Of a stretch of 64,000 nucleotides of DNA, positions 42,573-54,097 are shown in pieces. Position numbers and translations under genes: made by a program. The DNA is from Ostrinia nubilalis (lineage: Eukaryota; Arthropoda; Insecta; Lepidoptera; Crambidae), in NCBI RefSeq assembly GCF_963855985.1, contig NC_087106.1, positions 9,903,001-9,967,000 on the forward strand, given 5' to 3'. Position 1 is the stretch's first letter, and the number at the start of each line of letters is the position of its first letter. Below the pieces are notes generated by a model. That model saw only the letters and a list, made by a program, of their open reading frames with translations. It ran no database searches and was not told the DNA's origin.

Positions 42573-43089
42573 AAAACGCAAAGATTACGTTATCACGTCA
42601 GTCAAATCTTGAGCCGTGGTAGCACACGTGAACGTAATTACAACTGTTATTAAGCTTAACGTTCCATAAAACATTTACAATTTAATCACAAAGTGACGTG
42701 TAGTAATAACGTTTGAGGCTGTATAAGCGCTGAAATAATTACCTTATGGCGGGTTCATCTATACGAAGAGCTTAGTTTTAAAGGGTGCAAATGTAATCGT
42801 TGTTTTTGTAGGTATATTTCATTCTGAAACATTTACTGATAATAATAAAATTTTTGTGCCGAAAGGTATATCATTTTACCTCTAGGTGCTTCAAATTAGC
42901 AGTTGAGAATTATTGTGCTAATACGGTTTCAACGAAAATATTATATGAGATGCGATCATGATAGCTGTGTCCACAAATGCTAGAGATAATTAGGGAACTA
43001 AACTTGTTTAAACTGTTACTTTTTATTTCTAAACGGTATTTAAAGTATCTTCTATAAATACCGTTTAGAAATCTACTCGAGAATTTAGG

Positions 43090-43245
43090 AGGATTTTGGA
43101 CGTCCACCCACTGATGGCCTTTTATGGTTACAGGAAGGCGCCTGGTTGGGGTTGGGTCGTGGGTTCCAACCTTTCAATCTAATATAGTAATCATTGTGGA
43201 AGGCCTATGTTCATCGCACGTTTTTTAGTTAAAAAGATGATGTTA
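43090..43245 (+). mobile_element. RTE LINE 3' tail, old
   Basis: Plus-strand degenerate tail: GGACGTCCACCCACTGATGG, GGTTACAGGAAGGCGCCTGG, ATTGTGGAAGGCCTATGTTC and a GATGATG-type end. Confidence 0.65.
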
Positions 43246-43674
43246 ATGAAGATTGCATCGCAAACCACGTTTTTGAACACACGTTTATTCCCCGCACCTA
43301 GTGTGTAAGAAGACGCACTTATATTACGCAATCGTTGCGATAAGCGAAGGCCATATAACACTAGGACTCGATTCGAAGGTGACCTAAGCATTATTTTGAT
43401 CACGTACACATCATAAAAGGACACCTGACTAGGGACTTGCAGACCTCACGTAAGCTATCCAAACTAGCCTATTGTAAAGGTGGGCATTCACTCAGAGCAA
43501 TCATGTGTAATGTAACAACCTAACAATACAAATGTTGGGGAGCATTACAATACGAGCTCAACGCCTTTTAGTTTGGGCGAACAAGATTGAAAGTTTTCTC
43601 AACTCGATTTGTTCCGAACATCATATTTTAATTTTTACATTAGTTCTACGGGCAACATGTCACATAAAAAAAAA

Positions 43675-43745
43675 ACATGGAAAGCATTGGGGGAGGCCTA
43701 TGTTCAGCAGTGGACGTCCTATGGCTGAGATGATGAAGATGATTA
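43675..43745 (+). mobile_element. RTE LINE 3' tail
   Basis: ATGGAAAGCATTGGGGGAGG, CCTATGTTCAGCAGTGGACG, TCCTATGGCTGAGATGATGA: short, very well conserved, hence recent. Confidence 0.85.
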
Positions 43746-44989
43746 TTTGTACTATGCAAACATTGATTGATTTTATGATTTCCACTTGACATTAAGTAGT
43801 ACTGGGTTATTTCATGTGGGCTTCAACACAGTGAAGACAATGGTATCAGTCTTTATGTGCCGCCATAGTTGTCAGTCATAGCTCAATCGTACCTAAAACC
43901 AAATGTTACTACATACAGAATCATGGGATATTTTACGTAGAACAATGCTCTCAGAAGCACTGTACCCAGAATTATGAGTATTCTACTTTCTGTTTTGTTT
44001 TCAGTACGAGCAAAATTTTCCCGATATTTGCAAGTAAAATCCATCTTTTCGTTATTTTTACTTCTAACTGGATATCTCAGACCCCTGAGACGAGAGTGAA
44101 TATGTTTGTTTATCGATATTGTGCTCTATTCTGAGATTTTACGGTAGAGAAACAAATAGCAAATCATATTATCTATTTTTGTACGAAGATAGTGGTTGAG
44201 TAAAACGAGGAATCGTGCTTTTAAAGCGTTCCTGAGCTTACGCTCTGCAAGTGAACTTATTTATAAAAGCTAAAATAAAGTTAGTATTGATACTGAAAGC
44301 ATATAAATACTACCTTTTACCCGCTACTCCATCGCTTATATTTCGTTAAAAAGCGATACTATTCCGAATCCAAATACAAAAAAGTATTGCAAAGTTTCAT
44401 ATGAGTCATAAATTCATAATTTAATTTTAAGTAAGGCTATTTGGGACGTACATAAGCGCTCTGGAAAGGACCTTAGTACTGAATAAAAGCTTCAAACTTA
44501 AATAATTATGCATAAAATGATTTGAATAGATTTTTATAAAACATTGTCATTTTACGTAAACTCCCTGTAGCCATCTAAATTACGGTGTTCAAAGTAGAAA
44601 CAAACTAACTGAAAAGTTGAAAAAATAATTAACATTCCAGAATTGGGCACATCGCAATACCATCCAAATAGTCTCTAATACATGTAGTTCCCTGGAGACG
44701 GGAAGTTTGGTGTACGAATTGTTAGTGCACGGATGGTTGACAAAGTTTGTTTCTGAAATTTGGATTTGCATTGTTTTATACATTTTTATCTGTACACTGT
44801 GTTTATGTACTCAAATACAAATAAATGATCGATATCAGGATGCGTTCATATTCATCAATAGGTCATTTAACCTCCTGCAGGAGAACAATAAATTTTCAAT
44901 TTACCAGAAGCAAATGAATGGATAAATGGAGGACTGATGATCTCATATGTTACCTAAGTTTGTCGCCATAACCACAATGTTAAGAGCAT

Positions 44990-45175
44990 TGTTGTGTTCC
45001 GGCAGATAGATGTAAGATAGCAAGTTCCTCTGTGGTTGAGGATTCCGGGTGAAGCTCGCTTCCACCTTCGGCCTGATCATCACTTTCCATCAGGTGAGAT
45101 GCAGGCCAAGAGCTTCCTCGTTGTGAATTAGACTGCTAGAGAACTAGATTACAAAAAAAAAATTACCTTAGTCTC
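44990..45175 (+). mobile_element. LINE 3' end
   Basis: TGTTCCGGCAGATAGATGTA, GAGGATTCCGGGTGAAGCTC, CACTTTCCATCAGGTGAGAT and a short A-run match a common lepidopteran Jockey/CR1-type LINE 3' UTR; class inferred from memory of the repeat. Confidence 0.5.
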
Positions 45176-45284
45176 TAACGACATCCACAACACACATAGG
45201 TGACAGTTAAACAATTATAAAACTGTTTTAAATTAAAGCATCTTGTTTCCATTCCCTTTAGTAATTTCACCTTCTACAAAGTAA

Positions 45285-45927
45285 TTTTTAGGGTTCCGTA
45301 GCCAAATGGCAAAAAACGGAACCCTTATAGATTTGTCATGTTTGTCTGTCCGTCTGTCCGTCTGTCCGTCTGTCCGTCCGTATGTCGCAGCCATTTTTTT
45401 CCGAAACTATAAGAGCTATACTGTTGAAACTTGGTAGGTAGATGTATTCTGTGAACCGCATTAAGATTTTGATGCAAAAATAAAATAATAATAATAAATA
45501 TTGGGGGCTTCCAATCTTAGAACTGAAACTCAAATTTGTTTTTTCATCAAACACATACGTGTGAGGTATCTATGAATAGGTCTTCAAAAATGATATCGAG
45601 TTTTCTAAAATATATTTTTTCTAAACCGAATAGTTTGCGTGAAAGACGCTTCCAAAGTGGAAAAAAGTTGGTCCCCCCCTCTAACTTCTAAAATAAGAAC
45701 ATGAAAAATCTAAAAAAAACATATGATGTCCATTGCTATAAAAACTACCAACGAAAATTGTTTTGAACGAGATAGTTTATTTTAATACCTCGTAAATCAT
45801 AAACCGCTTATTACTGCGTAATCTTTCATACAAATAACTTAAATTAAAAAAATAATAATTTTAATTTCATAAATCAATGGTACGGAACCCTTTGTGCGTG
45901 AGTCCGACACGCACTTGGCCGGTTTTT
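45285..45927. repeat. Lepidopteran interspersed repeat with CTGTCCGT microsatellite
   Basis: Starts TAGGGTTCCGTAGCCAAATG with ACGGAACCC nearby, includes CTGTCCGT repeats (45345-45380), and ends GGTACGGAACCCTTTGTGCG, CGCACTTGGCCGGTTTTTT. Very widespread in moth and butterfly genomes; its formal class is not known to me. Confidence 0.7.
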
Positions 45928-46529
45928 TATTAAGAAACACCATAACACCTCTGACCTTCCAGTCCAGATGGCCATAAAAGATGTTTCGCATCAATTCGCA
46001 ACACCTCAGCACTTTTATTCACTCTCGAATGCGATAAAGAAAACGCGAATTTCAAGGTGAATGTGCGTCGTCATAACAACCATTTCAAGATATTATAAGT
46101 AGGTATTTTCCTTTTCCCTTTATTCCTTTATTGGGATGTTTAGGGCAGCCGATGGACGGTTTCTATTCAACTCATTTATTTAATAAGCAAGCCGATGCTC
46201 TGATATTTCTTGGGAATTATTTCTATACGTGATTTGGGAGGACTGAACTTGAAAAAAGCCTGTCCATTAATCTTGCTACAATAATGTTTGGTTGGCTTTT
46301 TTTGGTGAAGATGCAAAAGGTCAGCAACCTCAATGAAGTTTAACAACGGGACACCATGGTAGGTCCAAGAAAATTGTAAGCTAATGTATTGACGAAAAAA
46401 AAATTTTCAGCATGTTTTCCAAAATTGATCAGTAGATCATAAGACCTGTACTAAAATAAGTCATTCTCATTAGCTCACGTCGCTTCTTGGGCATAAACCT
46501 TCTTCATAGACGCTGACCTCATCATTTCA

Positions 46530-46655
46530 GCAAAAAGGACATCTCCTGCAGAACATAGGCCTCTCCCAATGATTTCCACATCGCCCGGTTGGTAGCGGCC
46601 TGCACCGGGTGGCCTTTATGAGGTCGTCGGTCCACTTTGTGGTTGGACCTTGTGG
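46530..46655 (-). mobile_element. RTE LINE 3' tail
   Basis: CTGCAGAACATAGGCCTCTC, CCCGGTTGGTAGCGGCCTGC and GGTCGTCGGTCCACTTTGTG on the minus strand's complement: ATG-type subfamily, moderately diverged. Confidence 0.75.
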
Positions 46656-46659
46656 ATAA

Positions 46660-48200
46660 CGATGACCTCAGTCTCCTGCATGTTTTTTTTGCATTTGCGG
46701 CAGCTTAGTCTATAAAATTCATAGTATGATAAAAAAATAAATAATTTAATATGACTTGTAATATCATGTCACATGTTCATAGCAGACGACGTTTACGACC
46801 AATCTCTAACGTAAATCTACCACGCCACCTATAAAATATTTTACTGTCATATAAAAAAGAGCTAGACTCAAAAACTATCTAATCCAAAGAATAGAAGATA
46901 ATGTGAAATGTTTCACCTTAAATTCCCATAAAAGTATATCTAAATATTGAAAGAAAATTAAATCTTGTTGGTAACTATTCGATCAAAGCACACCAATCAA
47001 CTCGGAAACGGATCGTAACCGTATCAACTCGATGTGGTCATATTCTTTGTATGAAACTCCGTACTGCAACGCATACTTAGTCGCACCGTAACGTAAACGC
47101 TACGCCCGCGCGCCGAAAAGCGATACGGTGTTGATCCCTTTCCAGGGTCATAACTGTGCTATGACTTTTTATTTGGTTCATTTTAATTTATTTTTAGTAT
47201 TTTTCATCATAAAACAAGTCAAAATAGACTAGGACTTGTCCATAAGACATCCTGTCTTAAATCATTCGACATACAAATTCTCACAGATCCTTTTACGAGA
47301 TTTGTATGCGAAATGGAATCCTAATGATTCAAAATACGTCTCCAAGAATATTATCATTTCGAATAACTGCTGAAACATTGTTATAATAATACCTAGATTA
47401 TATTTTCTTCTCAGAACTCGCAAAATGGTTCATGTAGCGCTTCGTAGTGATAAAAAGGCATTTTCAGGGAAACCTAGTTATTTAAAAAATATATTTTGCA
47501 TTTATTATTACCTACTCCATGAAATTGCAATCGATTGATAGCAATATCAAAGCGCTTTAAGAAGCCTAAGCAAAAAATAATTGCTTTTATGAATTTTATT
47601 GGGCTTTTTTTCGGAATGACTATGATGGTAGCCGTGAGCGGCTTTCTCAGCTTCACCAGACAAGGTGAGCGCAGATGGCTCTTAACCTCAATTTATTGGG
47701 TTTGATTGATCCTCAAATGATCCTATTAATAGTTGAAGCGTTTAACTGAGTCGTGCACTCAATGCCTGAGGTGAGTTTGTTATCTTATTATGATTAACAA
47801 AAAACATTTAATACTCTACTCACGATGGTACTTTCAGAAAAATCTCTTCATAAGCGAGGATTATTAGATTGTCTTGTTGATTTTCCGCTAACTTTGAATT
47901 GCTTTCAAACTTTCATAGGAGTTCAGTTTCGTAGATCGCCTGTGTAACGTGGCAAAGCGTCCAGCTTTTGGATCAATCGTAACAAAAAAACTGCCAGCAC
48001 TAATAAAAAAAGTACCCATCAATGAGATTGAAAAAAGAAACCTATTCCTAGTTATAACAGTGCTTCTTCTAATCGCCATTTTCCTACGAATCAAGCGTGG
48101 AAAAGCAGCACTACAGCTTTTGTGCCTAAAAGTATAGCAAACGATACAATTGAAAAAGACTGACCAAAAATTAGATAACGCAATCTATCACAAAATGACT
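46660..48200. other. Intron 3, nothing recognised
   Basis: AT-rich. The frames around 47474-48137 have no recognisable domain and no suitable splice context. Confidence 0.45.
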
Positions 48201-48203
48201 AAA

Positions 48204-48303
48204 GCCCGTTATCACCATCAATCCCTTACCTATGAAAACAAAATTCCTGATAAGTGTTACTATAGGAGTCACTTAAAAAATAGGGATTCATGGTGAAAAC
48301 GAG
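48204..48303. mobile_element. Short MITE, relative of 33842
   Basis: GCCCGTTATCACCATCAATC at left, TTCATGGTGAAAACGAGC at right, AGTCACTTAAAAAA inside. 100 bp. Confidence 0.75.
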
Positions 48304-49374
48304 CATAACTCTTTTAATGTGTTTAATCTGTATTTAAACTTAAAGATGGTATAATGCTAAATATTAATTTACTGAGTGCAAAAAAGTCAATAGCCCAAAA
48401 CCGTTGTACCTTTGTGACAGCGCGTCGAACCGCACTGATTTTTATTGGGCATCGTTAAATTTTCATGCGCCAACAAATTTTGTGGTTAATTTTAAAGCCT
48501 ACGTTGTACAGGATTTAATTTTAGGACAAGGTGGGCAGTAAAAATAATAGAGTTTCCAATGGGATCGAATTGTTCAGTGAACCAAGCTTGATTTGAATAC
48601 AAATTACTAATACAGTGGAAATAGATTGGTCATGAACTCGTCAGAAATGTTATTTTATATCCTGACCTTTAACTGGTCTACTGAGGTCACTTGATGACCT
48701 CATGAAATCGTATTTTCGGTGCCAATCTTTATTTCTACGTTCTTATAGTCAAAATTAGGGTGCAAGAACACGCCTAGAGTCTAAAAGACCCTGGATACTG
48801 GGCACACTTCTTTAACTATTGACCAATTGTTAATGAACATAATATTCATATAAAAAAACATATCATACAAAAATTTAAAATAGGAAAAAGGCACCGAAGA
48901 AGCAGATTTTTTAAGACAATTTTTTTTATATTGAAATCAATAAGATTGAAAACAATTCCAAAAACGAGTTTTATGCATAGTAAAAAATTTTTTTTTCCAA
49001 ACAATCAGTTTTTCTCTACATAAAAGTCGTCCGTGTGCGACTAGACAAAAACACGTGTACAACAAGTACGCTTAGGTAATTATGTATAAGGTAAACAAAA
49101 ACAAAATGGCCGGCTATTGTTTTTGGACGGCCGTTTAACTGGATTGGTTTACGAGTGGAAATATACTTAATGTGGAAAAATACACTGGGAATGTTTGAGA
49201 GCTCTAAACATTGTACTGTTACCTTAAACTGGGTACATACAAACTGCGTAATACGAATAGTTTCTGTAAGGTAAATTGTGTTTTCTAAAGTTTTCAGGTA
49301 AACATTTTAAAGTTCGTACAAAACAACGCTAAAAATCGATTCGATCTCAGTCTTAAAATCTGTTGCAAGCACTT

Positions 49375-49650
49375 GGAAAAGAGGCTGCCAAGGTGACTGA
49401 CAGTGAAGCAGAAAATTGAACGTACAGCGTTGAATCGAGCTATGTGATTGGTTCGTGTATTACCCTGTGCGTCCACGCGCACTGTGAGACCTCATAGTAA
49501 TGTTTGTGAATACGGGCGTGAGTTTCTTGCTTTGCTTCGTTTCAGCACTAGATCTTTTACTGTCCCGAAGCAGTGGTAGGGTTAAAGTAGTACTGGGACG
49601 TGTAAAAGCGCTTTGTGAAAGCCTATTTGCAGAAAATAAATGACATAACC
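49375..49650 (+). mobile_element. LINE 3' end split by a MITE
   Basis: GGCTGCCAAGGTGACTGA is interrupted by CGCCCG MITE copy e and resumes GTTTCTTGCTTTGCTTC, continuing as GTCCCGAAGCAGTGGTAGGG and GGGACGTGTAAAAGCGCTTT. A similar uninterrupted end lies at 36745-36960. Confidence 0.7.
49401..49518 (+). mobile_element. CGCCCG MITE copy e, 5' deleted
   Basis: TGA on both sides (49398-49400, 49519-49521). The right tip is intact (GTTTGTGAATACGGGCG); the first about 28 bp of the left end are missing, so the deletion happened after insertion. Confidence 0.85.
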
Positions 49651-49689
49651 TGGTTTTACTAAATAAATAAATAATAATGTTCTCACCAT

Positions 49690-49900
49690 CATTATCATTT
49701 CAGCCATAGGACGTCCACTGCTGAACATAGGCCTCCCCCAATGCTTTCCATGTTGATCGATTGGTAACGGCCTGCGTCCAGCGCTTCCCTGTTACCTTTA
49801 TGATGTTGTCGGTCCACCTCGTGCGTGGACGTCGCACGCTGCGTTTTCCGGTACGCGGCCTCCATTCCAGAACCTTGCTGCCCCATCAGCCGTCAGTTCT
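49690..49900 (-). mobile_element. RTE LINE 3' tail just upstream of exon 4
   Basis: The minus strand encodes AAYRKTQRATSTHEVDRQ, HKGNREALDAGRYQ and GGGLCSAVDVLWLK: the ATG-type subfamily with an ATGATAATGATGG tail complement. It ends about 50 bp before the exon 4 acceptor. Confidence 0.85.
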
Positions 49901-49951
49901 GCGTACATGCAGTTCTATTGACTAGTTATTAATTAAAGCCTTTGTCCACAG

Positions 49952-50074
49952 CCGGAGCTATACAAGAACGAGCTGGTGCGCCAGTCATCCACCGACAGCG
50001 CTGAGCTGGAGTTCTGCGGGAAGCTGCATTTCGCTCTCAAGTACGACCAGGAAGTGGAGGCTCTTGTTGTCAAG
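49952..50074 (+). CDS. Syt: Synaptotagmin exon 4: start of C2A
   Basis: Acceptor TTTGTCCACAG|; donor AAG|GTCGGT, a weaker GT donor. Exactly 41 codons, phase 0 at both ends. Begins PELYKNELVRQSS and enters the first beta strands of C2A with CGKLHFALKYD and EALVVK. The pattern G-K/R-L-x-F-x-L-x-Y-D-x-x-x-x-x-L-x-V opens C2A in synaptotagmins. An RTE tail ends about 50 bp upstream of the acceptor. Confidence 0.93.
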
Positions 50075-50204
50075 GTCGGTCTTGTTCTAAGATGTCTAAA
50101 AATTCTGATTCAGCCGTCAGACCACCGTACGTGGTAACCGTACAGAATTGTATTAGGTAACTACTATGCCGAATGACGTGGGCTCGATCCCAGCACAATT
50201 TACA

Positions 50205-50405
50205 GTCTATCTATCTATATCTATAAAAGCGAGGTCACTGAATGACTGACTGACTCACTCACTCATCACAAAATCTCAGGAACTACAAGTGCTAGGAGTG
50301 TCAAATTTTACATGGGGGTTCCTTTTAGGACGTAGGTGTTCACTTAGAGCGGATTTTACGAAACTCCACCCCTAACGGGGTAAAACGGAATCTACACATT
50401 TTTGT
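50205..50405 (+). mobile_element. Helitron-like repeat
   Basis: TCTATATCTATAAAAGCGAG, GACTGACTGACTCACTCACT, ACTACAAGTGCTAGGAGTGT: same family as 18170 and 61424. It starts about 130 bp downstream of the exon 4 donor. Confidence 0.55.
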
Positions 50406-50454
50406 GTCGGTATTTTTACTTAGGAGTGAGAATATCCGTTCTTGGATGCGAACA

Positions 50455-50540
50455 GCAGATTGCACAGAACCGGTTGTTATGGAAATCCTTGGGGGAGGCC
50501 TTTGTCCAGCTATGGACGTCATTTGACTGAATGACGAAAG
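50455..50540 (+). mobile_element. RTE LINE 3' tail
   Basis: TATGGAAATCCTTGGGGGAG, GCCTTTGTCCAGCTATGGAC, GTCATTTGACTGAATGACGA: CGAA-type subfamily end. Confidence 0.75.
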
Positions 50541-51066
50541 GTATAGCAATGTCTAATTGCACAAAAGACGGGCCAATCTAACCAAACGTTAATTTATGTT
50601 AACAATCCACTGAACTGACAAGAGGCGTTGACAATTCGAATACGATAGCACAATCTCGCATGTTATGTCAACGATGAGCCGCTCCGTTTCACGTATAATG
50701 AATTCTGGGAAATAATGTACGGTGACTGAGCTTTCGGAATTTTGCGGACTTTTCGTATGTTTGCCTTTTTTCTTACACTGTGATCGATTTCTTTCGCCAC
50801 TCCTCAGCCCCAAATATGTTGTCTCCAATTGGTGGTAGAGTTATACATGTATAGAATGTGTCCTAGAAAGGGCTTACATACTATACTAATAAAGAATTTG
50901 AATTTGAACAAGATAGAAAGTGTATGAGACTCGTCTCCGCGAGCGATTTATGCAGTTTAGCTTGTTTCTACTGTTAATGAGTACTTTGTGCTCCTTGCTT
51001 GGACGATAACTACAATAAAGCTGATTATGGTTTAGAGGAAATCTTTAATCAATGCATAATTTTTTA

Positions 51067-51260
51067 AGCCACGATAGCCGAACGGTGAAGGGGTCGGACT
51101 AGCCGACTCGTGATCCGGGAACGCGGGTTAGGTCCCCGCTGCCGCTCGACTATTGTGGTGAGATCACTCGTGACACAAGCATATTTAGCTTAGTAATAGG
51201 GGCTAACGGGTGTATTAGTAATTTGTGAAATAGCAAATTACAAATAATCTCTTAAAAAAT
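51067..51260 (+). mobile_element. tRNA-derived SINE
   Basis: Head CCACGATAGCCGAACGGTGA (A box region) and GCGGGTTAGGTCCCCGC (diverged B box), then CTGCCGCTCGACTATTGTGG and a body ending TATTAGTAATTTGTGAAA. This CCACGATAGCC SINE type is common in insects (family knowledge). Confidence 0.75.
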
Positions 51261-51539
51261 ACTGTCATTAAATGAGTTGGTCACCGTATTTATTTTCCCA
51301 TTTGTTGGCTTTACAAATAACGGCTTCAGTCAAGCGTGTAGATAACATATAAAACAATAATGGCTACCGCACAATGCCAGCATGCAATTACAATAATATG
51401 TGCCTTTTGTATTCAACTTTGTTGCGTACATTACAATGTGGGCGACCAAAACCAGTTCACTTCTATCTTTCGTCTTCTTCTTATAAGAAACACTATAAAG
51501 TGTGATTCTAGAAGTACATAATATAAGTACTCGAAACAA

Positions 51540-51718
51540 AATCAACTCAAAAATATTTTATTCAATTAAAACCAGTATTATGAACGACAAAAATAAAAAA
51601 GGGGGTGGTACTTTACATGTCTCCTTATCTTTTGGGCCCTACCAGCGCTTCGAGACAAACATAAATGGCAAGCGCTGAGAAGAAACGCCGGAACAAATAA
51701 GAAGTATTAGAAGACTGC
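51540..51718 (-). mobile_element. CR1-type LINE 3' end
   Basis: Minus-strand copy of the same 3' UTR as 8619-8803: TTTGTTCCGGCG, CTTCTCAGCGCTTGCCA, GTAGGGCCCAAAAGATAAGG and TTTTTATTTTTGTCG. Confidence 0.7.
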
Positions 51719-52329
51719 CTAAATATTTTTTTTATATTTTTTTTCTTGTATTTTATGTGTATTGTTTATATTGGAGACATTTTGTTTTCATTAGTAAAGT
51801 AAATAGTGCGATGTAGCTAGGCCAGAGGGGTCATTAGAGACAGCAGTCTTAGTGATTGAGAGGTGCTTTTGTCTGGATATAACCTTACAAAATAGTACGC
51901 ACAATTTATGATCTCAATTTCATATGATTACCTGTCATACAAGATCTCTTCTTCGAATTCTATGCTAAAGTTTACGGGAATTTTCAATCCCACTAAATAT
52001 CCATTTACTAACTAATCCTTAGCTTAATCCATGTTTATCTACCTTACGAACACCCAATTCAACTTAAATTTAAATTGCGTATTTATCCTTCAAATGCTCT
52101 TTGAAATTAAAAAAATATCAAATTTCTCTCAAATCCGCCTCGGGGATTCCCCTTTGTTAAAATTAAACGTATAACAAAATAATAATTCAATAATCTCTCG
52201 TGCTTCATACATAATAAGGTCACGTGCAAGAAAATGTGTTCCATTACAATATATCTTCGAAATTCGGTCGTATAAAGCCATCCACACCTGCTATTCTAAG
52301 GCCTGGTGTACACTAAAACAGAGATATAG

Positions 52330-52700
52330 GCTGGGTACATCCTACTAATATAAACGCGAAAGTTTGTTTGGATGTATGTTTGTTACTCTTTCACGCAAAA
52401 ACTATTGAACGGATTTTGCTGACACTAGACAGTACTATTGTTTATACATCAGAGTAACATAGTTTGTAATGATCTGTGTGCTTACCATGAGTTTACGTTA
52501 GGTGTGCTCGCTAGCGACTGCGTAAAAAAATGACATTACTTGTATGACATATTGTTCAGCGCCCCTAGCGGCTACTTTCAAGAAACAAAATCTTCATAGA
52601 GATTTTTGACGTACTCGCTAGCGAGCACACTTATCGTAAACTCATGGTAGGTACACTGTAATAAATCCAATTTCACCAGAGCGAATCGTGGGCAAAAGCT
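52330..52700 (+). mobile_element. Helitron-like repeat interrupted by a MITE
   Basis: CATCCTACTAATATAAACGC, GAAAGTTTGTTTGGATGTAT, AAACTATTGAACGGATTTTG, then the MITE at 52483-52649, then GCGAATCGTGGGCAAAAGCT. Confidence 0.6.
52483..52649. mobile_element. MITE, shared core with tip type B
   Basis: TACCATGAGTTTACG and GTGTGCTCGCTAGCGA at left pair with TCGCTAGCGAGCACAC and CGTAAACTCATGGTA at right. The core is that of 17112-17247, but the outer 30-35 bp on both sides are different. Confidence 0.82.
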
Positions 52701-53999
52701 ACTTAGTGCATAAATAAAACAAATCGTATAATAGTTCGTGAAAACCGGAGTATCAACCTTCAGAAGTATCAGGAAAAAACTGTTTGGGCATTTGTTGCCT
52801 GGATTTTGAGAGTACCTAAGTATTAGGTTCAAACTCCAAGTGGAAAAATAATTTGAATATTTAATTTTTTGCCAGTTTTTTTTACCACAAGTCAATGATA
52901 AATCTAGGGGTTGATAAATGATGCATAATAATTAACTTCTTTAGTTTATCTCTCAAGGTTACTTCTCGTAGACAGAAGTAATCACCGTAGACGTTTCGTA
53001 GCCGGGATAATTGTAGCAAAAACTTTCGTAGTTACTACGCGGCATCAGAATTTATCGTAGCTACAAGCACTGTTGTTTGTTGTAGCACTGTTCTCAAAGT
53101 TCAATTTTTTCCCGTTTATTACGCTGTATGATAAGCTACATAGGAGTATGTACATTTAGTTGCTAAATGAGTTTAGTTGTAAGGAAAATTATTATGTGTA
53201 CATGAAGTCACTGTATTACTTCATGACCTTCGTACGTGTATGTAAATACCAAAGTATGAAACTTTAAGTATACTAATTTACCATTTTGTACGAGGAATTC
53301 TGTATTATTTATTAATGCTTCACAATAAATAAATAAAAAATTGTATCCTATCAATCATTTCTTAGTTCGTTATTTTTTTCTGAAGACAATAAAAAAGCCT
53401 ATTATCTCCTTTATCGATAAAGAATAAATTATTAATCTTATCAAGTGTCACAAATGGCTTTCACAAAGTCAGTTAGCCAGTAACGGCATTGACACATTAC
53501 TTCCACCAGTATGACCCTGCCCTTAGCCCTTGATCCCGTTTAAAGGTCAACGTCCTTAAGGATTACGTCCGCCTTCCTTTTTAACAAAATCGGGACCGTT
53601 ATTGAACTCTAGAATACGGAAATCAAATTACAAAAGTGGTATCTTTAAATTTTGCTGGCTGGCGATAGTAAAAGAAAAGAATAATAATTGTTTTTAAAAT
53701 AAAAAAGGTCTAGTTATATGAGAATTAAAAAATATATTGTAAAGTTGCTAAACTTGAGTACTTATTCCAAGAATTTTACTGGTGATATAAGATTCTTAAA
53801 AATAATTTACAATGATTGATTATAATATTATTATTTTGTGAAGAAATAAGCTGTCTTATTTTTAATTTTCCATTTAGATAGATGAGGATAAGTTCTAATA
53901 CAGATAAGCTAGACTTTGATGAAATACCTAATCGGTTTTAAAACACTGGGACTGGGTGACGCGTAACACTGGGCTTAATAAATCAGTGTATTCTAAAAG
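52701..53999. other. Intron 4, nothing recognised
   Basis: AT-rich. A cluster of TCGTAG words (TTCTCGTAGACAG, TTTCGTAGCC, TTTCGTAGTTACTACG, TATCGTAGCTACAAGC) at 52960-53070 is unexplained. Confidence 0.4.
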
Positions 54000-54097
54000 A
54001 CAAGGTGGACCGACGACATCGTAACGGTAGCAGGAGGGCGCTTGACGCAGGCTGCTACCAAGCGGGCAACGTAGAAAGCATTAGGGGAGGCCTATGT

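Noticed and set aside
47888..48137. Frames with hydrophobic runs (MAKRPAFGSIV and the minus-strand MIRRKMAIRR)
   Set aside because: Overlapping shadows without known domains, conserved splice sites or codon bias; treated as chance.
51067..51140. A tRNA gene on the plus strand
   Set aside because: B box diverged (GGTTAGGTCCC) and the sequence runs on into a SINE body.
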